A stretch of DNA of 57,789 nt from assembly GCA_903859415.1 (NCBI GenBank), contig CAIOMN010000260.1:1-57789 (forward strand). Direction: 5' to 3'. Source of the stretch: an uncultured Methylococcaceae bacterium. GTDB taxonomy: Bacteria > Pseudomonadota > Gammaproteobacteria > Methylococcales > Methylomonadaceae. A program made the translations under genes and the position numbers. The stretch's first letter is position 1. Every line of letters starts with the position of its first letter. Below the pieces are notes generated by a model. It ran no database searches. It saw only the letters and a program-made list of their open reading frames with translations, and was not told the DNA's origin. Shown here piece by piece: positions 26,151 to 33,023 of this stretch.

Positions 26151-26324
26151 ATAATTCGTCCCGTTTAGCAATGTTTTTGTAGTTGCTTATAAGGAGAGGA
26201 TTTAAATTGTTTAATAGTTTGGTAGTTTGGTATTTTGGTATTTTGTGGCTCATGTGTAGCGTAAGCGAAATATGGAAAAGGTAGCGTTTTGTTGTGTTTA
26301 CCCTGTATTTCATAAAGGCTATCA

Positions 26325-26353
26325 AATTATATTTAAGTTTACATTGACCCCGT
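26325..26353. repeat. Partial third copy of the island repeat (3' end)
   Basis: TTATATTTAAGTTTAC followed by a C-rich GACCCCG repeats the right end of the copies at 24471-24550 and 25184-25266, upstream of the PIN/DUF2442 remnant. The left part is not recognisable. A low-complexity TTTGGTATTTTGG-like stretch lies close by (26215-26245). Confidence 0.4.
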
Positions 26354-26429
26354 AATTTCCTCTGTTTATCCTAAAGGGTTTTAGGCTATCGTCCAATACT
26401 TAAAAACTTGAAGATCGAGTATAAGGGTC

Positions 26430-27074
26430 TTATCTGTATTTAGTGAACAAATACCATCCTAAGATTACAACAACTGCTAGAAAAATGATTTGCAAGAATT
26501 TTGTCAATGATAGAATTGGAATAAGAGATTTTTTAATTTCGGAAAGTATTTCTGGTGGTGTAGACTCAACGGAATTTTGTAGGCTTAATAAATCGTCGTA
26601 CATCCGCGATGCCCGAAACATTAATTCGGTGATATCTGTGTCGTCATAATCATTAGTCCATTTATCTAAAAAAAATTTAGTCATATCTACATATTTTGAT
26701 ACATTTGAGTATATGCCTGCCGCACCAGCCTCTGGACTTTCCGCAATTGTAGTTGCAAGATATATTGCAGATATAACTAGTGCTGATGACGGGTTTTTGC
26801 TTGCGACTTTCTTCAAGGCTGATTCAAACGCCTGTCCACTTGACGCAACCTTCCACATTCCTTTTTCAAGTGGCTTGCTGTAACGAGAATAAGTTTTGTG
26901 ATCTATTACATGTCCTGATGCATGCTTTGGCGGTTTTCCAGCATATAACTGCTCCCCAGAAGTACCGCATTTAGAGTGTGGGATAGGCCCAGGTGGCAAT
27001 TGGCTTAGGTCTACTCCTGTGCGACTTACAGTACTGCTTATTGGCCCACATTTTGGGCAATATATGTTACTCAT
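26430..27074 (-). CDS. Hypothetical protein: N-terminal Cys-rich region, C-terminal membrane anchor
   Basis: I do not recognise this 214-residue protein. It opens MSNIYCPKCGP, a CxxC pair, with a further Cys near 36 (SKCGTSGEQ), possibly half of a zinc ribbon. A helical middle follows (SSGQAFESALKKVASKN), then an acidic stretch (TNDYDDTDITE) and a single C-terminal transmembrane helix (about 190-210, FLQIIFLAVVVILGWYLF), so the protein would be tail-anchored with its bulk in the cytoplasm. It lies among toxin-antitoxin remnants and is followed upstream by another unknown membrane protein on the same strand, so it is likely acquired accessory DNA. No transfer gene is nearby. Confidence 0.65.
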   Translation of the reverse strand: MSNIYCPKCGPISSTVSRTGVDLSQLPPGPIPHSKCGTSGEQLYAGKPPKHASGHVIDHKTYSRYSKPLEKGMWKVASSGQAFESALKKVASKNPSSALVISAIYLATTIAESPEAGAAGIYSNVSKYVDMTKFFLDKWTNDYDDTDITELMFRASRMYDDLLSLQNSVESTPPEILSEIKKSLIPILSLTKFLQIIFLAVVVILGWYLFTKYR

Positions 27075-27187
27075 TTTTGTCTCCTGAACAGTTATGCTCG
27101 AAACGTTATACCTAAAGCAATTAAGGCCATGATTAACATCCTGCGCAACACGCTTCGCTATGTGCTCTACGGCCCTTCAAAATTAAA

Positions 27188-27616
27188 TCATCTTGCCAAA
27201 TTGGCAACAGTTTTTCCGGCAATGAACATTCCGATGAAATATGCAAAACCTTCTCGAAATTCAGGGGAATCTATACCGACCTTCGCTACAAATACAAACC
27301 CGCCTAAAACTCCAGCTAGGATTGCAAGCAAACCCAAAATAAGTAGCAAAGGGTATCGAGGGGGAAGATTAGTGTATCTAAGAATTTCTTCCTTTCTTAG
27401 TTTTCTATCTTCTCGTGTAATGCCTAATATTCCTATACATATCCACGCGAATCCCATAAGCTTAAGAAAGTTGCGTGTTATCTCCACCTGCTCTTGAGTT
27501 GTACCTGGTTGCAGTATAACTGTCCCGATGAGACCTCCAATATCCTTGGTATCGACATTTACCATTAGACACATCAATGCGAATGCAACACAAATCAGCA
27601 TCACGAGTACATTCAT
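27188..27616 (-). CDS. Hypothetical polytopic membrane protein, 142 aa
   Basis: The start at 27616 follows a GGGGGG run 4-5 bp upstream. The product has four hydrophobic segments: MNVLVMLICVAFALMCLM at the N-terminus, FLKLMGFAWICIGILGI near 48-64, PLLLILGLLAILAGVLGGFV near 90-110 and FAYFIGMFIAGKTVANL at the end, with a charged cytoplasmic-type loop (TREDRKLRKEE) between the second and third. I do not recognise a family. It lies 113 bp upstream of the CxxC/tail-anchor gene on the same strand and may belong with it. Confidence 0.65.
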   Translation of the reverse strand: MNVLVMLICVAFALMCLMVNVDTKDIGGLIGTVILQPGTTQEQVEITRNFLKLMGFAWICIGILGITREDRKLRKEEILRYTNLPPRYPLLLILGLLAILAGVLGGFVFVAKVGIDSPEFREGFAYFIGMFIAGKTVANLAR

Positions 27617-27650
27617 GCTACCCCCCAATATCTTGTATGACTAACGCTAA

Positions 27651-27684
27651 TTAGATATCTGTGCGACTTAGATATCTGTGAGAC
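27651..27684. repeat. 17-bp tandem repeat (two units)
   Basis: TTAGATATCTGTGCGAC and TTAGATATCTGTGAGAC follow one another with one mismatch, 35 bp upstream of the membrane protein gene. Each unit contains the palindrome AGATATCT, so the pair could be an operator. Confidence 0.6.
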
Positions 27685-28291
27685 GCAAAACATTACATCA
27701 TTCTTTATGTCTAATCATTTATAAAAATGTAGAATGACTTAAAATTCATTCATGTAGCGAAATCTATCACATCCTAACAAAAATACAATACCTTTGAGAA
27801 AATAGCCGTATACCACCCCCTAATAATTAAGTGGTTAAGCCATACAAATGTCCATATTATCAGCGAGCCATTGCGAATATCAAATGGATGATAGCCAAAC
27901 TCTAATACAATCCAGGCAAAAGTCAAATGAAAGCCCCAGTTTTATTGACCCATGATTTAATTTTTTGCGATTCGATTGGCATGTTATCCTAACCGAATGC
28001 GAATTGAGTCCGATCACTTCGGAACTTAAGCCAGCCGATTCCCATTTGTTTGGACAAACATAGCCAGGGAAAGCGATTTAATTGCGATTCGGCCGCAATA
28101 AATTCGCATATTAACGGCCAGGATTCGCAATCACGAGGGTCAAGCATAGTTACTCGTCGCCTTCACTTCGCATTCGGGTGCTCTCGATTCCGATTCGGGT
28201 TGAAAGAGTTCGCATTCTAAAGGAGACAAATGGCAATAGAGAGCCAACAATTGCGATGTTAAATGCGTAAAATGCCCCGATTACCGAAAAA
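27685..28291. other. Gene-free stretch with clustered ATTCG/CGAAT motifs
   Basis: I find no supported gene in these ~600 bp. From about 27865 to 28215 the motif ATTCG or its complement CGAAT recurs about ten times, often as TTCGCATT, GATTCGCAAT or TGCGATTCG (for example 27966-27974, 27994-28005, 28082-28092, 28099-28108, 28121-28131, 28168-28176, 28190-28199, 28208-28217). Spacing is irregular. It may be decayed repeat or a cluster of binding sites. Confidence 0.4.
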
Positions 28292-28523
28292 TTATTTGTA
28301 AGGTAGTAGCATCTGCCGGCAATCCAATGCTGCAAATTCTGGGTCTTTGTGTACCAGCACAGCGTCTTCTAATATCGCTGATGCAGCAATCCAGGCATCG
28401 GCCAAAGATAATTGATAGAGGGCTTTTATCTCCGCCGCCTTTTCCAGTAAGGCTTGATTTTCATGTATCCATTCAATGGGTAGCGACAAGCATTGCTGAT
28501 AAGCCAATCGGCCTTCTTGCTCA
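28292..28523 (-). pseudogene. VapC PIN toxin, N-terminus deleted
   Basis: The C-terminal half of a PIN-domain toxin is present: EQEGRLAYQQCLSLPIEWIH, then EKAAEIKALYQLSLADAWIA and LVHKDPEFAALDCRQMLLP. LSLADAWIAA contains the conserved downstream Asp of the active site and HKDPEF the final strand. The first ~50 residues, including the first catalytic Asp, are missing; the homologous part starts exactly where the upstream vapB stop lies. A deletion fused the vapB end to the middle of vapC. The frame stays open into vapB in another phase but has no proper start, so the toxin should be inactive. Confidence 0.75.
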
Positions 28524-28739
28524 ATTCCGGTCTTGTGCTCTTTCCGCCAATAGTCTGGCAGAGGCACCTCCGGCACCACGTCCACGAAATGCATCGACAG
28601 GATCGGTTTTGACTGGAATCACACGGATGACAGTGCCATCGACAATCCATTCCAGTCGATCAGACGGCGATAGGTGAAAATACTGGCGAATTTCAGAGGG
28701 GATAACCGTTTGGCCTCTAGCGGTAATAGTGCTTCTCAT
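28521..28739 (-). CDS. AbrB/SpoVT-type antitoxin (VapB)
   Basis: The ATG at 28739 gives a 72-residue protein: MRSTITARGQTVIPSEIRQY at the N-terminus is a swapped-hairpin AbrB domain, followed by LEWIVDGTVIRVIPV and a C-terminal toxin-binding tail DPVDAFRGRG...ARLLAERAQDRN. Such antitoxins bind DNA and neutralise a VapC RNase. The cognate toxin behind it is truncated (28292-28523). A 9-bp inverted repeat in its promoter region (28755-28787) is a probable operator, so it may survive as an autoregulated orphan. A frame extending upstream to 28817 is not family-like. Confidence 0.85.
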   Translation of the reverse strand: MRSTITARGQTVIPSEIRQYFHLSPSDRLEWIVDGTVIRVIPVKTDPVDAFRGRGAGGASARLLAERAQDRN

Positions 28740-28754
28740 GAGAAATGATCTTCT

Positions 28755-28787
28755 TTGAATTACATTTATGTGATTATAGTAATTCAA
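28755..28787. promoter_or_regulatory. Inverted repeat, likely operator of the vapB operon
   Basis: TTGAATTAC (28755-28763) and GTAATTCAA (28779-28787) are perfect 9-bp arms separated by 15 bp, starting 16 bp upstream of the vapB ATG. AbrB-type antitoxins bind such palindromes to repress their own operon. Confidence 0.55.
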
Positions 28788-28852
28788 TGAACATCCCTTG
28801 TCTACTATTTGCTGCACTACGATTCGCGGTCGTGGTATCTCATTACATAAAA

Positions 28853-29902
28853 CTACCCCAACAGCGATATAAATCGGTCAACTTGATCGGCCTCGGTTGC
28901 AAAGCTGGTCACCAATCGAACTAACACTTCCTGCTCATTAACCAAACCGGCCTTGGCACGTGGTGGATTCCACTCATAAAAAACCGCCCCCTGATTCTGA
29001 AGTTGCTCCATATCCGTTTTATCCAGAATTGCAAAAACTTCGTTTGACTCTGCTACCCAAGCTAATCGGGCTCGCTTAGAACTTACAATACCGGCCTGCA
29101 ATCGCTGAGCCATAGTATTGGCATAAGCAGCCATCTCCAACCAAAGCCCATCCTTTAAATAGGCATCAAATTGCGCAGCGATAAAGCGGCTTTTAGACAA
29201 TAACTGAGCCGCACGTTTACGGATAAACGGTAAATCTTTAGCCAGTTCTGGATTCATAAACACTAAGGCTTCGGCACACCAACACCCATTTTTAGTCGCC
29301 CCAAAAGACACAATATCCACGCCTCGCTTCCAGGTCATTTCAGCGGGTGATAAATCTAACGCCACCAAGGCATTGGCAAACCGAGCGCCATCCATGTGTA
29401 GAGGTAAACCATAAGACTTCGCAATTTCAGCGATACGATCAATTTCACTAGGCTGATATAACGTGCCTATTTCAGTCGCCTGTGTAATAGAGATAGCCAT
29501 CGGCTGCCCTGCATGAATAAAATTGGATGGGAAGCGTTCAATTTCAGCTTTAAGGTTTTGGGGATTTATTTTTCCATTATCCCCATCGACCGGTGCCAGC
29601 CGAGCACCATGCGTAAAAAACTCTGGTGCACCACATTCATCTTCCAGCATGTGCGCTTCCCGATGACAAAATGATACCCCGCCCGGACGATTGACTGCAG
29701 CCAATGCCAGCGAGTTCGCGGCAGTTCCTGTACTCACGAAATAAACCGCCACCTCTCGCTCGAATAGCTCATTAAAACGTTGCTCGATATTTCTATCGAA
29801 GACACTGGTTCCATAAGGCGCCGAGAACCCTGAGGAAACATCTAACAAACGTTGTGCAATGGCAGGATGTACGCCTGCCCAGTTATCGGAAGCGAAATTC
29901 AT
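28853..29902 (-). CDS. Low-specificity L-threonine aldolase (beta-eliminating lyase family)
   Basis: This 349-residue PLP enzyme is predicted to cleave L-threonine or L-allo-threonine to glycine and acetaldehyde. Family marks are MNFASDNWAGVHPAIAQRL at the start, TGTAANSLALAA, HMLEDECGAPEF, LHMDGARFANAL and the PLP-binding Lys204 in VSFGATKNGCWCAEAL. Length and motif order fit the bacterial LtaA/LtaE-type enzymes. It is read alone on the minus strand, divergent from the metallo-hydrolase gene. The glycine cleavage genes gcvT-gcvP lie 2 kb away, so this neighbourhood concentrates glycine metabolism, though no shared operon exists. Confidence 0.9.
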   Translation of the reverse strand: MNFASDNWAGVHPAIAQRLLDVSSGFSAPYGTSVFDRNIEQRFNELFEREVAVYFVSTGTAANSLALAAVNRPGGVSFCHREAHMLEDECGAPEFFTHGARLAPVDGDNGKINPQNLKAEIERFPSNFIHAGQPMAISITQATEIGTLYQPSEIDRIAEIAKSYGLPLHMDGARFANALVALDLSPAEMTWKRGVDIVSFGATKNGCWCAEALVFMNPELAKDLPFIRKRAAQLLSKSRFIAAQFDAYLKDGLWLEMAAYANTMAQRLQAGIVSSKRARLAWVAESNEVFAILDKTDMEQLQNQGAVFYEWNPPRAKAGLVNEQEVLVRLVTSFATEADQVDRFISLLG

Positions 29903-30338
29903 AATATTATTCTATTACTCATGGGTTGTTTGAGGTCTTGGCCTTAACAATACATTCTAAGCTAGGTAACTCGCAATAATTAATTTAGCTCCTAACGCAT
30001 ACCACCCCAGTGCCGTTAAGTTAAACTAGTTTAAAAAAACAGGAGTGCAATCGCTTCAGCTATTGCCTATAAAAAACAGCTAAAGCTGTTTTACTCCAAT
30101 CTTGCTGATTGTGTGCTGATAAACAAACAGCACTAAGTCATAGGCTGCTGATAGTTCAACACCTGTCACACTCATTAAGTCATGTCTCCGGCTTCATAAC
30201 AAACTCTTAGTCCCTGTTATACAAGGGCTCACGCTATTATTCATACGAATGTTATCACTTGGTATGGCCTTTGCTTAATCATTAAGCAGTTATACCTACT
30301 TTAAGAATTATTAACTGACAATAACCCTAAGGAGATTT
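29903..30338. other. 436-bp divergent intergenic region
   Basis: This region separates the threonine aldolase (minus) from the secreted metallo-hydrolase (plus) and must contain both promoters. It holds one copy of the REP-like element (30039-30100) and, just before the plus-strand gene, the Shine-Dalgarno AAGGAG at 30329-30334. I see no coding sequence. Confidence 0.5.
30039..30100 (+). repeat. REP-like double-hairpin element, copy 1
   Basis: A 62-bp unit runs from ACAGGAGTGCAAT to TTTTACTCCAAT. It contains two internal hairpins (GCAATCGCT/AGCTATTGC, one mismatch, and AACAGCT/AGCTGTT) inside an outer GGAGT/ACTCC pair. It matches the inverted copy at 47096-47156 with three substitutions and one indel. 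Outside the core, both copies also carry AACTCGCAATAA on the same side. The structure resembles REP/BIME elements or a small MITE. Confidence 0.8.
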
Positions 30339-30339
30339 C

Positions 30340-31803
30340 ATGCGTAAATCGATACATAACACTATTGCTAGTCTTTCTATAGCATTTGCTGCCGCTGGTT
30401 CTTTTGCTGTTCAAGCACAGACCTTACAAGAAGCTGCAGATGCGGCTGGCGTATCTAAAATCAAATCAGTAGAGTTTTCAGGTACTGGACGCTGGTATCA
30501 ATTTGGTCAAGCCCCCAATCCTGAATCTGCTTGGCCTCCATTTGAAGTTAAAAGCTATACCGGCGATATCAATTACGAAACAGCCAGTGCGCGCGTTCAA
30601 TCAACCCGCTTTCAAGTGGTTGAGCCAGGCCGTTTTCGCCCTGCCCCCGTTGAACAACGCAACGACCAGTTTGTGAGTGGCAACACCGCCTGGAATGAAT
30701 CAACTACTGGCAACGCAGCCACCGAACAACCCGCTGCCGTTGAAGAACGTATAGCAGAAATCTGGTCAACCCCACACGGCTTTTTAAAAGCGGCTCTGGC
30801 AAACAATGGCACTTCAAAACCGCTTAGCGACGGTATTGAGGTTTCATTTACTGTGGGTGGTAAATATCATTACGTAGGCACGGTAAACGCTAAAAATCAA
30901 GTCACTGAAATAAGCACCTGGATTGATAATCCAGTCTTAGGTGATACTTTGGTAGAAACCAAATTCTTTGATTACAAAGATTTTGGCGGTATCCAGTTTC
31001 CTAGCCAAATCGTTCGTACCCAAGGTGGTCATCCCGTATTGGATATTAATGTAGCAACCGCCAAAGCTAACCCAAATATTGAAATTAAAGTACCTCAAGA
31101 TTTAACTAAAGCCCCTGCTGTTAATGTGGCTTCCGAGAAGATTTCAGAAGGGGTTTTTTATCTGACGGGTGGCACTCATCACAGTTTAGCAATTGATCAA
31201 ACAGACCATATCACCATTGTTGAAGCACCTCAAAATGAAGAGCGTTCGTTGGCTGTTATTGCAAAGGCTAAGGAACTGATTCCTAACAAACCCATTAAGT
31301 ACTTAATTAATACCCATGCTCACTTTGATCATGCCGGTGGCTTAAGAACTTTTGTGGACGAAGGTGCTAGCATTGTCACTTTGAAAGCTAACAAACCTTA
31401 TTATGAAAAAGTCTGGGCAACGCCTCACAGCATTCATCCCGACCGTTTAGAAGTCTCAAAGAAAGCACCCAACTTTGTTGCCCTGACTGATAAATGCGTA
31501 TTAGCTGATGAAAAACATCCTATAGAAATACACAGCATTGCTAACAATGGTCACAATGATGCGTTTGTTTTAGCTTACTTACCAAACGACAAAGTACTTA
31601 TAGAAGCGGATGCCTATACCCCATTAGCTGCAAACGCCCCAGTACCTACTTCATTGAACCCCTACGCAGCCAATCTTTACGAAAACGTTCAAAAACTAAA
31701 TTTGAATGTTGAAAAGATTGCTGCCCTGCACGGTCCTCGCCTCGTTGGTCTAGCTGATTTGCAAGCCTACATCGGCATACCACAGCAAGTTGCTGCTAAA
31801 TAA
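30340..31803 (+). CDS. Secreted metallo-beta-lactamase-fold hydrolase with ~260-aa N-terminal domain
   Basis: This 487-residue exported protein has a strong Shine-Dalgarno (AAGGAG) and a Sec signal (SIAFAAAGSFAVQAQ, cleavage after about residue 27). The C-terminal half is a metallo-beta-lactamase domain with metal motif INTHAHFDHAGG (about 324-334), further ligands in NNGHNDAFVL and EADAYTP, and a late His in LHGPRLV. The first half, after the signal (residues 28-260), is an unassigned beta-rich region (VEFSGTGRWYQFGQ, VEVSFTVGG-type strands) reminiscent of outer-membrane lipoprotein-carrier-like folds. The substrate cannot be deduced; the domain hydrolyses esters, lactams, thioesters or nucleotides in other proteins. 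It appears monocistronic with its own terminator. Confidence 0.82.
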   Translation: MRKSIHNTIASLSIAFAAAGSFAVQAQTLQEAADAAGVSKIKSVEFSGTGRWYQFGQAPNPESAWPPFEVKSYTGDINYETASARVQSTRFQVVEPGRFRPAPVEQRNDQFVSGNTAWNESTTGNAATEQPAAVEERIAEIWSTPHGFLKAALANNGTSKPLSDGIEVSFTVGGKYHYVGTVNAKNQVTEISTWIDNPVLGDTLVETKFFDYKDFGGIQFPSQIVRTQGGHPVLDINVATAKANPNIEIKVPQDLTKAPAVNVASEKISEGVFYLTGGTHHSLAIDQTDHITIVEAPQNEERSLAVIAKAKELIPNKPIKYLINTHAHFDHAGGLRTFVDEGASIVTLKANKPYYEKVWATPHSIHPDRLEVSKKAPNFVALTDKCVLADEKHPIEIHSIANNGHNDAFVLAYLPNDKVLIEADAYTPLAANAPVPTSLNPYAANLYENVQKLNLNVEKIAALHGPRLVGLADLQAYIGIPQQVAAK

Positions 31804-31815
31804 TACCCTCCGCTT

Positions 31816-31857
31816 AGATCAAGATAGAAGTGCAATGCTTTTATCTTGATCTTTTTT
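31816..31857 (+). terminator. Rho-independent terminator of the metallo-hydrolase gene
   Basis: AGATCAAGATA (31816-31826) pairs with TATCTTGATCT (31842-31852), an 11-bp stem, followed immediately by a T run (31852-31857), 13 bp past the stop codon. Confidence 0.9.
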
Positions 31858-31935
31858 CAAACTGGCATCGGTTTGGTTAGTTGATTAGATTTGAGCTATA
31901 CTCATCCCTAACACAACATACATTTTTACAATCCT

Positions 31936-33018
31936 ATGTTAAAACAAACACCCCTACATCAACTTCATCTTGAACTGGGTGCCAAAATGGTAGACTTTGC
32001 CGGTTACCATTTACCCATTTATTATCCAGAAGGTATTATTCGGGAGCATCTGCATTGCCGAAGTCATGCCGGGATTTTCGATATTTCTCACATGGGGCAA
32101 TGCCTAATTACGGGCGATCAAGCTGCAAATGCACTTGAACGCCTGACTGTCAGTGATATTTCAGGTTTAAAACCCGGTCAACAAAAATACACGCTGTTAA
32201 CAAATCAGGCAGGTGGTGTCATTGACGACATTATCATCTCTCGGTTAGAGACCGGCTTTATGATGGTGGTCAATGGTGCCTGTAAAGATAAAGACTTCAG
32301 CTATTTAGCGAGCCAGTTATCCGACCAATGCCAATTTAACGAACTTGACTCACGCGCCCTTATCGCTATTCAAGGACCCAAAACAGCGGACATTATTAGA
32401 AGATATTCAACCCTTGCGGCTGACTTATCATTTATGCACCTGTGTGAAACCGAACTGTGTGACATAAAATGTATCATCAGTCGAAGTGGCTATACGGGTG
32501 AAGATGGCTTTGAACTATCGGTTCCTAATAGTGATGCTGAGGCTTTAGCGCGTATACTGCTAGCAGAAACAGAGGTTAACCCGATAGGACTGGGCGCACG
32601 GAACACCTTGCGTTTAGAAGCGGGCTTGAGCCTCTACGGTCATGAACTCAGTGAAACTATAACGCCCATAGAAGCAGGACTACAGTGGGTCATTAATAAA
32701 GGTCATAACCAGTTCCCCGGTGCTTCTAAAATTCTTGAACAAATGAGACTGGGCACTGAAATAAAGCGGGTCGGATTGATGGTTGATAGCAAGTTACCGA
32801 TTCGGGAAGAGAGTATTATCTTAAACGAGGACGCGGTTGAAGTCGGCTATGTAACCAGCGGCAGTTTTTCACCCAGTCTTGGCAAGCCGATTGCCTTGGC
32901 ACTGCTAAATAAACACTATACTAGCGTGGGCACCCGATTATTCGCCATCGTACGTGATCTTAAGGTGCCAGTCACTGTGACACCGCTACCGTTTGTTCCT
33001 CATCACTATCACCGATAA
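31936..33018 (+). CDS. gcvT: Aminomethyltransferase (glycine cleavage T protein)
   Basis: GcvT (360 residues) releases ammonia from the aminomethyl-lipoyl H protein and passes the one-carbon unit to tetrahydrofolate. Family landmarks are [20 protein letters not shown] at the start, [51 protein letters not shown] (folate-binding core) and [20 protein letters not shown] at the end. The ATG gives the canonical N-terminus. gcvP follows after 5 bp, so the two are co-transcribed. The usual middle gene gcvH is missing from the operon and from this window. Confidence 0.95.
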   Translation: MLKQTPLHQLHLELGAKMVDFAGYHLPIYYPEGIIREHLHCRSHAGIFDISHMGQCLITGDQAANALERLTVSDISGLKPGQQKYTLLTNQAGGVIDDIIISRLETGFMMVVNGACKDKDFSYLASQLSDQCQFNELDSRALIAIQGPKTADIIRRYSTLAADLSFMHLCETELCDIKCIISRSGYTGEDGFELSVPNSDAEALARILLAETEVNPIGLGARNTLRLEAGLSLYGHELSETITPIEAGLQWVINKGHNQFPGASKILEQMRLGTEIKRVGLMVDSKLPIREESIILNEDAVEVGYVTSGSFSPSLGKPIALALLNKHYTSVGTRLFAIVRDLKVPVTVTPLPFVPHHYHR

Positions 33019-33023
33019 CCGCT

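Noticed and set aside
26140-26325. 61-aa frame upstream of the PIN remnant, possibly its antitoxin
   Set aside because: Only the tail (KRDELYDR overlapping the PIN start) looks antitoxin-like; the rest is AT-rich low-complexity translation without a family pattern.
28150-28335. 61-aa frame in the ATTCG-rich stretch
   Set aside because: No ribosome binding site or homology pattern; it arises from the repeated ATTCGG motif.
28426-28650. 74-aa frame across vapB/vapC
   Set aside because: It lies in a third phase, has Cys/Arg/Trp-rich composition and is a shadow of the VapB and VapC frames.
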